Below are positions 47,415 through 60,685 of a stretch of DNA of 64,000 bases, in pieces. The stretch is taken from contig CAJVPJ010000001.1 of the NCBI GenBank assembly GCA_910592205.1, forward strand, positions 1-64,000, read 5' to 3'. The stretch is from Paraglomus occultum (taxonomy: Eukaryota; Glomeromycota; Glomeromycetes; Paraglomerales; Paraglomeraceae). Both the position numbers and the translations under genes were made by a program. The first letter of the stretch is position 1, and the number at the start of each line of letters is the position of its first letter. The notes below the pieces were generated by a model, which did no database searches, was not told the DNA's origin, and worked only from the letters and a program-made list of their open reading frames with translations.

Positions 47415-47511
47415 GCGTCATCATGTGAAGGACATTACAATCGAGAACAAATTCTCTAACATTGGACAATGCCTCAAAACTTGAAAGATAATAATTTATA
47501 TTTTAATTATG

Positions 47512-50500
47512 TTAGACACTATTACGTCGGCGAATACGCCCTCTTCTAGTTTCAGCATCTCCCTTGTCAAACAACTCTTTTAATTTCCCCTCTTTCTTCC
47601 ATTTGTTCAACATTTCCTTTCCCGCCTTGTAACCCACTTCCACTATTTCTTCAAATCTATTAAATTCCAGAGTACCATATTGTTGTACGGGCATTTCCAT
47701 GAAGAAGCAGTTGGGAGTTTTCTTTGCCACTTCCAGCGTTTTAGCACTTGATACATATGTCAAGCGCGACTGAATGTCCGTCATAGTAGGGATCTTCGCT
47801 CCGCGACGGAATGGGTTCCATCTATTAAATAGGACCCACCAGCCGGAGATGGAGTCTCCGTAATAAACGGGAGAGGTGTCATCGTGAGCAGCAACGTCAA
47901 CGGCAAATATTGTCTTTGCCCCCATCGATTTCATCACTGAAACCTGTGCATACATTATATTTTGTACATCATATAATTTGCATTACATAATGTTTATTGA
48001 AATTAATAAAAGGAAATGGTAGAAATCACTTCATATACAAACTTGTTATACATTACCGGTAGATTATCCATGTATCCTCCATCCAACAGCAAATTACCAT
48101 TCTCACATAATGGTGGAAGAAAAGCTGCTAAGGACATAGAGGCTCGTATGTATCTCCAAGCAGACCCACTCTGATGAACTTCCATTCTGGACCATGTTAT
48201 ATTTGTTGTAACCGCAAAGTATGATAGCCACATGTCTTCTATTTGGGTATCAAAGAAAGACTTCCATATAGTTCTATTAAATTCATGTCCTAGAGGCAGA
48301 TGAAAACTGTTCAATACGCGTGATCACGTTTTAACGCTCTGTTTCTTTCTGTTTTCTTACCTGAAAACCAAGCCGTCACTGGATATGTCAAATCAAATAT
48401 CTGGCGCCATTTACTGGACATTCTCCCACAAAATGCTTTAGCTCGTCCAATTATAGCAACGTGATCTGGTACCCTAGCATACAGGCCTCCCACGTAGGAT
48501 CCAATACTGACACCGCCCACCATATCAATTGGAATACCCGCTTCTTCTAATGCACGAAGCACACCAATATGCGCACAACCTCGTGCACCACCACCACCCA
48601 ACACCAATCCCACCGATTTGCCACATAAACGTCGGGCAAGTCTGCAAAAAAGGATAGGAGTATTAGATAAAGAATTAAAGAAATGTGTTAGAACATATCG
48701 ACATAAACAAACCTAGAAAAATCACTACGATTCCCGCTGAACGTTGTCGATCTTTGCGGAGGAATACGAGGATAATAGTTGGATATATGATCTCTGATGT
48801 TCATTAAAGGGCTTTTAGGCGTCTGTTCCAGTATCGTGGGTTTCTCGAGAGGCATTTGAACATGATGATGCGCATGTATCCACATGCGATCCTAAAAGCG
48901 TGACACTGAGGTTAACAATAGCGGCACGAACAAATATACATGCACTTGCTCGTTCTCATTACCTTCAACCATTGGCGAGTAGTACCAGGCGAACAAGACC
49001 GATCCGAATGAAGTAAAACAAGCTCTTTTCGAGCAGTCGTCTTGGCACCGATTAACAATCGCTCGTATTTGCCAATAGAAGGATCACCATCACCAAGAGC
49101 GACGAGCAAAATACAATCCGCCTACACATACGCTACACCGTTAGCATCTATCCGTCATCTCAGGTTTCATCTTGGAATCAAACGCCTCATATCCCTCAAC
49201 AAACCTGTCGGATACACTTTTGCATCCACGAAGAATTAACTCCTCCATCCGCCAAATAAAGCACTATCCTCGCCTTCTCCTCTTGTTCAGCAAGCCAACT
49301 TATCAATTTCAACCTACCCATCTTACTGAACGCATGTTTCCCCAAGGCAGATGTAACGGAGGCTTGATTTAACAAAATAGCAGTCTCCCCCGTCATCTCT
49401 AATGCATTCTTTAGTTTGTCTGCAAATTGAGCTATAGGAACTCCACTATTGACAGGAAGTATGCCAACCGTTTTAAGGTTGGTATTGTTCTTTCCAAATT
49501 CGGAACTTGCATTGCCGCGGTTAAACTCGCGATCTTGCCCAAGACGAGTACGTAAGGCAATGAGGCGAGAAATATGTAGAGTAATTTCAGGATGACGAAG
49601 AGCAAGAGCGTTGAAAAGGGTTGTCGGCATGCGTGCAAGTTCGGTATCACGGATTGCGTGGAGAGTATACGAGCGTGGAGTGTTGGCTAAAATGTTACGG
49701 ATTGAATCATAACTTAGAAACATAAAGTAAAGAAAAATTAAAATTTAAAAAGTGACGGAATCATATGTACTTATGACTTCTAATTCTCCAATGCTCTGTC
49801 CCTGGCCATATTCTGCAATAATATCAATAGTTCCGTCAGCGCTTTCGTTAATCGCACGCACACGTCCATTAAGAACAATGTAAATAGAATCACTAGGATC
49901 TCCTTTACGGAATAACACTTGTCCAGCGTTGACCTGCATCCAGTCCATTGCAAAGTCTATATGAAGAACTACAGATTCGAACGTAATGGGATGGTTAAGA
50001 CCCAAACTTATGGCATCATTTCAAGTTATATAAACAGTAATTACCTAACGGTGACAATGAACCGATCAATCGCTTGGCGAGTGTAAGAAGAATGTTGGGG
50101 TTCTTTTCCATTAGCCTGCTTAAAGCCGCCTTTGGTAGATAGCCAACACAAGTATCCGTGCTGGCGCGAATATTTACAAATGACGGAAAACCAGTCAATG
50201 CGGCAAGATATCCGGCAATACCGCCTGGCTTGATCATAAAAAGACTTTTATCTCTTGTTTGTTTTGATGCGTTATTAACATGAGAGTCCCTCCTTTTGTG
50301 TGGTGGTTTCTTAGATTCATTATCTTTGGATTTTTTTGTTGGCGTTGATGGCATAGCTGTGCCCAAGAACTTTTTATCCACAGAAGAGACAGATACATCT
50401 AGCAACCCATCGATCACAAAGAACAGTCCAACGTCACGTTCTCCTTCCTTAACAAGAAGACTACCTTTTGAGTAAAATAGTATCTTCACATCGCTATCAA

Positions 50501-52268
50501 ACTCACTTGTAGCTGATGTTGTATCAGTGACCGAGTCGTCATCCAGGGTATCTGTCAACGTTGTCGTGCTACTGTATGGGCTGCTACCAAATAAATGATA
50601 GGGAGCTGTAGATATCGGATCAAAGTAATAATGCGTGCGTGTTCCAGTCTCAGAAGTTCCTGGCTTTGCTCTGCCCGCTGGTCGTAGCAGGCCAATACCT
50701 TTTGCAATGCCTTCAAAAACGGCTTCTTGGAGATACATCTCATCTTCTGCATCAAAATCCTTGATAGGCGTGGCCTGTGCAGGCTTCAAGGTTTTATTCT
50801 GTACGTTGAGATAATTTTCCTGTAAATGGATTCGCGGTTCATCTACAAAGGATGGACGAAAACGTGGTGCGGGAGTAAATTCGACGTCACTTCCATATGC
50901 TAAATCTTGTCCTGGGCGAGAGTAAGGCCTGACCTTCTTCATAAATCTACGATCACCAAGCACTGCATCATCTTTGAGATTCTTCTTGCCTTCGTTAACA
51001 AACTTTCGACGCAATCTTTCCATGCTTCCAGGTCGGAAAAAGTTCGCTGGCAAACCATAACTGGCAATGTCATTCATTGCTTTCTCTGTTCTTAAAAGAT
51101 CTTTAGTCAATCCAAGATATTTATATCCTGTCCAGAAAGTGACGCGTTGAAAACGCGTGAGAATCACTTGCACAATATGTGCGACTGCATTTGGAAACTT
51201 TTCAGTAAGTCGGTGGAAAGCCTCGACGGGGATAACAACCAAAGTAGCATCATCAGTTGCACGTGCAATAATGTTCGGATGAACTGATCTATTAAGACTC
51301 TTATCTTTCTCGAATAATGTATATTTTTGCGGTTTAGTGGATGAGTCGATTGATGAAAATAAACTATCCTTCTCGTCTGCATTTGTTCCATTGGATTGAG
51401 TGGGATGTATGCGATAATTTTCATCTGGGGGGGTTTGATTATCTAAATTTGTTAAGACATTAGACCAAGCTTCTTGGCCTGATCCATTTGACGACGAAGA
51501 CATGAATGTTGTCTCACTGGCTTTTCCTTTATTTTCCTTTTCGTTATTCTGTTGATCTTCGCTATATCGTAACTCAACATCATCAGTAAATAAGGATAAT
51601 ATCGTAAATAAACTGGATAAAGTCCCTCCACTTTCAACTTCATTCAGTAACTGATATCCTCCATTCATATCATCGCTCTCGAATGGATCCGCATTGATGA
51701 TCTTTTCATTTCCAACTTTGACGAACACCTGTACATGTCCATCAATTACGGTATAGAAACTCCTCTCCTTCTCTAGATCTAATGTATCTTCAGCTAACAA
51801 TCTTTTTGTCTGCAGATGTCTAGCCAACTCATGAAATACCGGTTCCTCCAAATACCCAAACACTTTAATACCCTCCAAAAACATACTCAAGAATTTATCA
51901 GGACAATTTTTTATTGATGCCTCATGGCCGTCTACGACGTCCGGGTGGAGATCGAAACCTCCTCCCTGATTTGTAGGGGCAACTGTTGGCAAGCGAGAAT
52001 ATGTAGTCAGAAGGCGAAGCCCGGTGAGCAGGAGTAAAAACAGTACAACCACAGTAGGAAAGTTTAGTTGAAGAGTGAAGGACCAAGAGAGAATAGTGAG
52101 TATCCATGCAGATATCGAGTATGTTATAGAAAAGAACCAGCTCGGAAGTGTCGAAAAGAAGAAGACGGCAATAGTATAGAAAAGGTCATGAGACTCTTGA
52201 ATTTCTTGTGAATATTGATCCATCTGAAAAGAGGAAACAGTTTGTTCTGAAAGTTCGATCAAATCCAT
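47512..52268 (-). CDS. NTE1: Lysophospholipase NTE1 (neuropathy target esterase type)
   Basis: Eight exons (52268-50045, 49968-49771, 49686-49205, 49121-48963, 48891-48713, 48641-48361, 48289-48057, 47943-47512) encode 1395 residues, close to other fungal NTE1 proteins. Hydrophobic segments lie near the N terminus (about 30-85). Three cyclic-nucleotide-binding-like domains follow, around 135-400, 590-740 and 755-830 ([20 protein letters not shown]). The patatin domain begins near 1090 with the oxyanion loop GGGGARG, the nucleophile motif GVSIG (Ser1126) and the catalytic Asp motif DGG (Asp1244). The enzyme deacylates phosphatidylcholine and lysophosphatidylcholine at the ER. GVSIG has Val where GTSIG is usual, but the GxSxG pattern is intact. 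It is head-to-head with TLG1, with 193 bases between start codons. Confidence 0.95.
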
Positions 52269-52461
52269 CGTTCAATGTTATTGAGAACGAGAATGTTGAG
52301 CGCGTTGAGTCGGTTACTGTCATTATTAAAATTAAAATCAATGTTGGTGACGTCTAACCCAATCGATTGTTTCTGGACAACAATAATAATAAGGACTGCA
52401 AGGGGCACAATGTACATAAATTCTTTTTAGATAATTATTGTTGCTTTTACTTTCTCACACC
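52269..52461. promoter_or_regulatory. Shared NTE1/TLG1 upstream region
   Basis: Only 193 bases separate the NTE1 start (minus) and the TLG1 start (plus), so this interval must hold both promoters or a shared one. It is AT-rich and I cannot name a binding site with confidence. Confidence 0.5.
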
Positions 52462-53788
52462 ATGTACACCAAAGATCCATTCTTTGCAGTCAAAGAGTAG
52501 GCCTTTTCTGGTTCCACAGTAATCTCAAGTTACTTGTTGTTTCTCGTTCTTTAATTTACTTTTAGGCATTCCACTATAGAGAAGTTGAGCAAAACTTTGC
52601 AAATGCTACTACCATATTTCAAAGCTGGTCACGTATTTATAATACAGTTGCCTCGCGAAATAATGAGGAACTACAACGTACTGAAGAGGAGCTAACAGGC
52701 ATGCTACAAAATGTTGGAATGGACCTGGATGACTTGGAGGAGACTATTAATATCCTTTAAACGATAAATTTTGCCAATTTCCGAATCGTTTGATATATCC
52801 TTAACCAATTGTATACGTGTTGTTGAAAGCGATCCTTCAAAATTTGGTCTCACAAAACAAGATGTAGTCTCTCGGCGACAGTTTGTCGAGACCACGAGAG
52901 AACAAATACAGGTGTGTATTTTGTGTAAACCAGCTTGCCTTGCAATGACAATATAGAATATATGTAACGATTTCATATCTGTGTTTCGATTAATAGCATA
53001 TGCGTTTAACTTTGGCTGATCCACCGAAGAAATTACAGACGTCTGATAATAAACGACGGCAGGTATTTATTTAGTCATAAGAAATGTGGGAATTTTTCCC
53101 CTGCTTATACTTCTTCGGTTACAGGAATTGATGGAAGGCGGTCGAGCTTTACGCGCTGCCGATAATCATAGTTCCCGGGTGCGATATGAAGATGTCGAAA
53201 TGAAGAGTTCACAATTTATTGAGAATGAAATGGCTCATCAAAGCGTGCGTGTGTTGTGTTGTTTTCTTGAAGTATTTGGCTTTGCTTTCTACAAGCATCA
53301 ATTATAGCCTACATACGTATTCTTCCTTTTCACAGGTTCTAATAGAAGAGCAAGATGAACATCTGGATTCTTTATATGGAACTGCACGGAATATCCATGA
53401 AATTGCTACGATCATGGGACAAGAAATTGAAGACCAAACCACGTGGGACTCTTTAGATAACGTTGTCTGGTTATTCCCAGTCTGCGTATAGATTTGTTCT
53501 TATTCGTATATCAACTGCTTTTGTTTGTAGCCTACTAGACGAATTTGGTGGCCAAGTCGATCGAGTACAAGATCGTCTAAGCAGGGCAATGTCCAAAGTA
53601 GCATATATTATTAAAAAGAATGAAGGTAGGTATGAGACACTATGCGGGAGAGTCGTCGTTAGTGTTGAACAAGTGCTGATTTTGATTAACACGAACTCGT
53701 ATGATACGTAGAATCAAGGTCAGAATGCTGTATCGGGATATTAATCGTAGTTTTAGTGATTTTGTTGATATTAGTCGTTGCTATTTAA
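52462..53788 (+). CDS. TLG1: Qc-SNARE Tlg1/syntaxin-6
   Basis: Eight exons (52462-52496, 52580-52749, 52817-52911, 52997-53062, 53125-53244, 53336-53442, 53531-53625, 53712-53788) sum to 254 residues, almost the length of human syntaxin 6. The start DPFFAVKEEVEQNF mirrors the family opening, and DLDDLEETISVVESDPSKF is the conserved end of the N-terminal three-helix bundle. The SNARE motif spans about 160-225 (EEQDEHLDSLYGTARNIHEI, MGQEIEDQTTLLDEFGGQVD), and a C-terminal anchor follows: CCIGILIVVLVILLILVVAI. The protein should act in endosome-to-Golgi fusion. Intron 2 has AT-AC ends, see separate entry. With Rab5 and NTE1 nearby, the block is rich in membrane-traffic genes. Confidence 0.92.
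52750..52816 (+). other. U12-type AT-AC intron in TLG1
   Basis: The 67-base intron starts ATATCCTTT, the exact minor-spliceosome 5' site, has the branch sequence TCCTTAAC at 52798-52805, and ends TATAC, 12 bases after the branch A. Removing it joins DLDDLEETI to SVVESDPSKF, matching the family continuously. No GT-AG alternative in this interval keeps the frame. Confidence 0.88.
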
Positions 53789-54637
53789 TTGGTGGATAAG
53801 AAATGCTATAATACCAAGGATATATCTGAATTACTTCCTATTAATAATCAATCATACTAATTGAAATTGTCAAGCAAAAAGATACACGTCCCGTAGAATT
53901 TGTTTGCTCCTTTTATAGAATAAGCTATTTTATTATAATCCGTAATAAGAATCGCATGTAAACTTATTGTTGTAGCAACATACTACATCACAGCAGCCAT
54001 TTCCGATCAAAGAGGGATATTGTCAAAGTTACTTGATAAAACTTATGAGCTGAACTTAACAAAAATAATTATAAACCACCTCAAAATACGCAAATTAAAA
54101 ACATTATTGCCTTTTTATTCTGAAAGGCTGGTTCTCATTAGAAGACAAAAGAAATATGAGTAAAGAAGAAACGTTAATAAAAATACGAATAATATGTAGA
54201 TGTCACTAGAACGACCAAGTTGGAAGGTAATGACAACCTTTTGCATCATTGATTCTTAATAATGAGAGTTTTTGGCTGCTGTTACTGAATATCGATATAC
54301 ATTGTACCACTTTACTTTTCTGTCATAAACGCCATCTTCACAGGCCAGTTTTCCTCCAATATTCCTACTTGCTTTTTTTTTTTTCGTGACAAAAGCACAT
54401 AATAACGTTGTCCGAAATCTGTTTAACTTTTCACTCTCTCTTATTTTCGTTCTCTCTCTTTCGATTCACTATAACTCAAGATAGCTTACGTGTAATATTC
54501 TATTGTATTGATTTTTATTTATATTAGATAATTAAGAAGTAAATACCTTATTTGTTTTAATTAATCCCATTGTCTACTTTTAATATTAGCCAGCGCTATA
54601 GAAATGAATCCATCTAACTTTTCTCTTTTCTTTTGAA

Positions 54638-55375
54638 GGTAACGGAATTAAACGTTTTCGTTAATGGCAGATTCCTACAGAAACGGAAAGATTTTGAAAA
54701 AGAAATTGAAAAACTATTGCGAAATGATGGTTTTATACCCTTGTGAGGTGAGAATTTTCACCGAGTATAATTAGTTGAGTAGTTAATAGTGTATCTGAAG
54801 TTACGCTGCCACTTGGGTGTAGAATTTAAAGCATATCGATGCTACAGCTTGCAAGCTATTATTATTAAGATTGCTTAGTATGCGTATCTGAGGGTAAACG
54901 CAGTAGGTGTAAATACATTTGTTGATTCCCGTATCCGACGAAGCGTTTGAGGGAAGCGGGCGTGGTGAATAGGATACATGAAATACTTTGCGATCTTTAA
55001 TATAATGTCTTAATAGTTGTGAGCATCATTCTCCGTTGCCGACAAAGTCTTTGAGGGATATGCAGGCGTGGTGAATAAAACGGCCTGTTGTGAACGTTCT
55101 TCAATTGGTTTTTAACTACAGTGATACGTTTACTCATTTTCTCTCTGTTACAGTAAGGGACCAGACGAAGGAATTGACATAGTTGTTGTACATAATGGCG
55201 CTTTGGGTCCGAGTATTTCCTCCCACGCAGTTACTCTAATGAATATGCGAATTCTGAAAATGACATTAATTTCGCGTATTAATAAGGCACATGGTCATAG
55301 TATGCGCATCAGACGATATGATTGGTGCATTCAAATTGTTTCACAACGGAAGCACGTGCACTACGCGTACTTCTG
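54638..55375 (+). pseudogene. Possible two-exon coding remnant
   Basis: An exon-like segment ending KRKDFEKEIEKLLRNDGFIP (54638-54742) could be spliced, by a GTGAGG donor and TTACAG acceptor at 55152, to a 74-codon frame starting KGPDEGIDIVVVHNGALGP. The second part loosely resembles the start of serine-hydrolase-like (EGIDIVxVHG) proteins, but the nucleophile region is absent and the tail is short. No start codon or 5' exon was found. I consider it a broken gene or chance. Confidence 0.22.
54926..55080. repeat. Imperfect direct repeat pair
   Basis: Two copies of about 45 bases share CCGACGAAGCGTTTGAGGGA versus CCGACAAAGTCTTTGAGGGA and then GGCGTGGTGAATA. They are about 105 bases apart. No terminal inverted repeat or coding potential is associated. 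Confidence 0.6.
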
Positions 55376-56363
55376 AGCTAAAAACAAGGTAGCAAGTAAG
55401 GAATATGAAAGTTATCAATGCTATCACAAGAGAGCAGTTGGGATGCTATTAGTTGGGGACAGAGCGGGATCGAGCATATAGGAATAGCCTTATATTAATA
55501 ATGGTATTAGTTATTGACTTCATATTCGTCTCGACTAACTTAACGTTAATTACTATTACAGCCCGGTATAATAGTTTAGTGCCAACAAATCCACAAGTTA
55601 CGCATGAGCACCACATTGTTATCAGCTATATTAATTTTTCAGTCTCTAATTTATTATTAAGCCACATAATACAATGTTCACTTTGGCACCCCCACGTATA
55701 GTAAGTATCAATAGAATAAAGAAGCTGAGATGGGAAATGCTAGCTTGAAAATTATAGAGCCAGCTATGCGAGATGATCTGTGTTTTGAGAGGATGGAATT
55801 GTTAGTAGGAAGCTGATGTAATATCTACGCATTTATCACATTATAATTATGGAGAGGGAACAGTATTTTCATAGAGTTTTGCGTACAATTGGGCACAATA
55901 GACTCTCGAGTGGAAGCCGTCTGTTGAGAAAGAACACTTTTAAAGCAGGGAGTCCCTGATATGATGTATAAGCAAAATACTACAGAACTCGAAGAGAATT
56001 AATCACGTCAATATCTTCATCCCACTATGTATAGAGCATAAGCAACCCAGTTCGCAAATCTACTAACCAACTTTTAAATGTAAAAATAGTACACATCATT
56101 AGAACTAACTGCAAAAGATTAACAAACTAACTAAAATTTTTATGTAATCTAGCAGTTTACATCAATTTTACTGTCTTTCTCGGCGTGGCAATGGTAGCAT
56201 CATATCAGGTATGCTAACCCGCTTAACCATCTAAGCCATGTACGATGAATACACAAGATTAATATTAAAATTTAGACCTAATAATTATAGCCAATAAATA
56301 ACCGATACAGCTCTTTCAGAACAATCAGGTTAACCATCGTCCATTCTCCAATAACATCTATAA

Positions 56364-59300
56364 TTATATCATTCCAAATCCTTCTGCATTGCTTATTGCG
56401 GTCAATAAACGTTCCTTTAGCTTCTCTTTTGAGCTATATTCACACAACAATAGCACATTGTAACATGTATGCGAGGTAGGTAGTCTATCTGAATCACCAC
56501 CATTCTTGGCAATCACAAACTGTAATTTGCTCAAACCACCTATGGGAACTCTGTCGCTACCGGTCGTAAAGAAGAGCAGCCGCTTTTTTTGTTCTTCGGT
56601 AAAGCCGTGGACTATTTCCCAAAAGTTCCTGTGATAACATTTAATCGCCACATCAGCAATCTACCATAATGAATAAATAAGTCAACACTAGTGTTTTGAC
56701 TCACCTTACAACCTGGGAGTTCTTGTTGAATCCGCCATCATACTGCGTTACATTTTCCAGCGCCTCAAAATCCAGATCACGACTACCACACATTAATTGT
56801 TCCACCTCTTCTGGACGGAAGAGCTAACCAAGAGTATACAAACACTTAATAAGTTTCATCAAGAACAACCGATTCGCAATGCATATATTACTCACTTGAA
56901 TTGCACTGCCGCCACAAACAAGATCGAACCCTTCTTTAAATGCGTTAAATTGTCTCTTGATGGATTTATTTAACCAGAAATCAACGAATAGGTCGACGAA
57001 TTCTGTATAACAACCGGTCGAACGTTGATTAATATTCGATTACCAATGAATGATTAAGAATGAAATGTTACAGTTTATCCAACCTTGTCGATTCTCATTT
57101 GTTAATTTGATATGAGCTCCACCAGGCTTCAATTCGTGAGTAATGCGATGTCCAAACGACTCATATTCAATCTGGAAAGTACGGTTATACGTCGACTCAA
57201 CATCATCTTCCAATTCCAATAACTGCTCCAATCCTTTACCTAATGACTGTTAATACATGTATGATAATTAATAACCAATCTTGAACAAGAAATACGATAA
57301 CGAAAATATGTCTTCTTACCGGGTCCAACTCCTTTAAATCAGTCAAAGTAGCAGGTTGTCCCTTCAATTTTCGATACAACACTACCGGAAAATGAACATC
57401 CAAAATCACTGAATTATATATCGCTAACCCTAGCAACCTTCCTATAAGCTTATATTCATCAAGAGCTGACTCATCGAATGGATTCTGATTGAACCAACAC
57501 AGTCTTGACTCTTCATTCTGCGTGAACATGCCTATCGCCATGTTAGTACTAGTCGATATCGGGGTAGACTTACGTTAATTCGAAGAAATGAAAATAGACC
57601 TACCATATTTCTGATCAAACATCTCTCGCACTACAAGCTGGAAGAATTCCTTCTGTACACCACCTTCGTCTACGCCATCTTCACCTGCAAACTGGACTCT
57701 GAGCTGCTTTTTTAAATCTTGCGGTGACTTTGACTCAAGCTGTAATGGTGAATATGCGAAATGAGAATGAAGACACTGAGCTTTTGTTGACGACTTACAG
57801 AATACATCATGTACCTGATACAACGCGTCTCTTATAATATGGTCTCTTCGGATCTCCAGAATCAAGTAGGGCGAATTCACGCCAATAAACATTGCCCTAA
57901 AGAACGAGTCCTTTCATAAAAGTACCGAAACGAAACCGAGTTAGATATTTTATAATCGAATACAAATTATTGAACCATCACGACACACACCTGCAATTCA
58001 TGACGCATTTGTACCATGCTCTCTATCTTTAAAACGTCCGCTTTTATTATTGGAGTCAAAATGAAAGGATGGTCACAAAACGAAAAACTAGCAATGATGG
58101 GAACAAAGACATAAGCTTCAGTAACTGTGAGAACACTTTTAGCAAGCAATATTTGCTCATACTTACCCATCTTTTTGCTTAAAATGCGGGAAATCATCCT
58201 TGATATCGATGGTTTCGTTGACTGCGTCATTATAAAATTCCGAGAAATGTAATAATCTCCTTTCCTCGTTTAACTTGTCTGCCGAAAAGACAATTTTAAG
58301 TTATTGTACACCGACATATTTAATTGTAATTGTTACTTAAGAATGAGTTCAGCAAACACTCACAAAACATGCTCAGACACCGTGTTGCGTTCATTACAGC
58401 TTTATCTTTATTCGGAGTTGTCGCTCGAGTCCATAGACGTAATGTGATAAACTGTTGGAATAGAATGACATAATACCGAAAATCCTCCCTGAGAGTTGCC
58501 TTCGCATCGTCATCATTTCCTTTTATTGAGTCGGTTTTATTCTCATTATAACTCTTAGATTTGTTTGGTCTTTCTGCTAAAAAGTATTGACAGAGAATTT
58601 TTTTACGACTCTCTGGTAGTCCGGCAATAATCTCTACCAATAGTGGCATGATATCAGCATGTTCGGCATGATCCATTAGCAGTGGATTTTGTAATATTAT
58701 GATAAAACAAGCCAATGTCTCTATTTGTAATGTCTCATAACTACTCTTAATTCGTTCGAGTAATTCTATTGTCGCGGTGACCAGAGTTTTGCTTCCTTTG
58801 TTATCAGGGCATTCCTTTATTATGAGATTGTAACTCTTGCGGGTTTCTTCAATGTTCAGAGGACACTGTTCTCTGTAATAAGGATCCATCTATGAAAAAT
58901 TTCTGTTGTCAACATTTTGTAATCACATGGTACAAGCGGGACAAAAAACGACTTTCAAACCTGTTTAAAACTGTTGGCCAGCTTTGAGTGATTGCTGAAT
59001 ACATTATATACATTACGATACAAATCATTGTAATCTCCCCGTTCTTTACAATCATTATATAGTGTCTCTAATATGGCATAATTGAGGGTATCATGGGAAG
59101 CTGTCGATATCCGTAGTAGTCATGTTAAAAGCTGGATACGCGTCACTTAGAAACCACCTAGTATAATCAGTCATAGATATTAACTTACAGATATCAGCAT
59201 CATTCAGACGCTTACACATCGTCGATCCATTTGAATTGTCATCCATTGCATTATTACATATATGTGATTCACCCTGTGCCGCTAGCTTATGAGCCAAAAC

Positions 59301-60685
59301 CATAGCTTCATGATTATCAAGACGCGTAAAATCTACAAACACAACCGAGACAGTTAACATACGAGGATATTATTGATAAAGACAAACTTTGTTAGCTTAC
59401 TTGAATTAGACGCGCAATATGGGTTGACACAGTTCCTTCTTAAGCAGCCGGTTGTCAACTGTTTACAATATCTGCAAAAAAGAAAGCGTAAATTCGACAT
59501 TGAACTAGCAAACAGTTTTTCAGCAAAAGTTAACGGAAATGCAGATTAAGTACCGCATCACAAGCATTGAGGAATCACCAACAGAATTTCGTGTATTTCG
59601 ATGATGTGAATTACGCAACTGTCTCGCGGTAGTTAACGTATTCGGTGGCGGACCTTGAATAGCAATCTGACCGGCTCTTATCGGATTGACGGAGACACCA
59701 TTCGCGTACGCACTATTGAGAGCAGAGAAATTGTAGAATGATGGTGACGACGTCGATGATGACGGAGACGGCGGTGATGATGGAGTATGTGTGTTGTCAT
59801 GCGTGGGTGACGTCACGTTTACGTAAGACGACGTACTATGGTTTGACGGGTGGAATCCCGTTGAAGAAGGAATGTTAAAATAGTTTAAAGTAGTATATGT
59901 AGGTGACGATGGTGAATATAATGACGACATTGGCACTGGATAATTCGGTGACGATGGCATATAAGGCGAAGTGTAACCTTGTCTCTGTGATCGCGGAACA
60001 TATGTCGGAGAAATATTGTTCGTATGTGTCGAGAATGAGGAATATTGTGGTGGGAAAGGCGAGTACGGCGTCGCAGAGATCGCCGAATTTGCTGGTGGCG
60101 ACTGATTACTGAAGTTCTGCGCCTGTTGGTGATGAGCAGAAGAAGCAGAATACATTGGTGACCTGACCAAGTAACTATTTCCGGTATATGTGCTAGATGT
60201 GTGCACGGGCTCTCCTGCTGCGTATGTTGGAGAAGGCTGGTTCGGCAATGTGTCGGACGATGTACTTCCTTGATGCTGACTAGACGAGCTGGGTGCATCT
60301 ACACGCCTAATTTACGAAATACAAGGTTGTTAGAGGTACAGTTGTATGAACAGTAACCCCCTAGCGAACGCAAGTTGCAGCGAATTCTAACTGCAACAGA
60401 TCAGCCCAGACCAAAGATCGGCCAAATGACTTTCAGGAAAGCTACTCGAACACTCCAACAGAAATCAACAGGCAGTCGCACGAATAAGAGCAGGCGAGTC
60501 GCGCTTCATAAGGTAACGCCAGTCATATGCAAGACACTGATCAGAGGAATTGTCAACTACCTTGAAGGAACATCCAGGCTAGACTCTCCATGTGAATTAA
60601 TTCCGTTATTAGAATAATTCCGTCGTCTAGATCTACCGACACCTGCTGGCGGTGTTATTGGTGATCCGCTCTGTTTGTCGTTCAT
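56364..60685 (-). CDS. UBE3A: AZUL-HECT E3 ubiquitin ligase (E6AP/UBE3A-like)
   Basis: Fifteen exons sum to 1021 residues. After a Ser/Pro/Tyr-rich low-complexity N region (1-285) comes an AZUL-type zinc finger (about 288-340): [20 protein letters not shown], then [19 protein letters not shown] helical middle follows. The HECT domain fills about 655-1021: [75 protein letters not shown] and [13 protein letters not shown] with the thioester Cys989. The protein ends in EGFGMI. The exact AZUL-plus-HECT pairing is the E6AP mark. Substrates are unknown. Exons: 60685-60561, 60306-59554, 59471-59401, 59332-59189, 59100-58961, 58889-58364, 58278-58167, 58087-57991, 57910-57815, 57739-57604, 57531-57320, 57246-57084, 57002-56896, 56823-56705, 56628-56364. 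Confidence 0.93.

Larger units (their letters stand above)
53789..56363. other. Intergenic region with possible exon fragments
   Basis: Two coding-like pieces lie at 54638-54742 and 55153-55375 and are listed separately. A pair of about 45-base imperfect direct repeats lies at 54926-54975 and 55031-55080 (ends in GGCGTGGTGAATA). Nothing else is recognisable. Confidence 0.4.

Noticed and set aside
56165-56235. tRNA-like sequence on the minus strand (TGGCTTAGATGGTTAAGC resembles a D arm and A box)
   Set aside because: There is no proper T arm with a GGTTCGA-type loop, and the acceptor stem halves do not pair. It may be a decayed tRNA or SINE head, but it cannot be called a gene.
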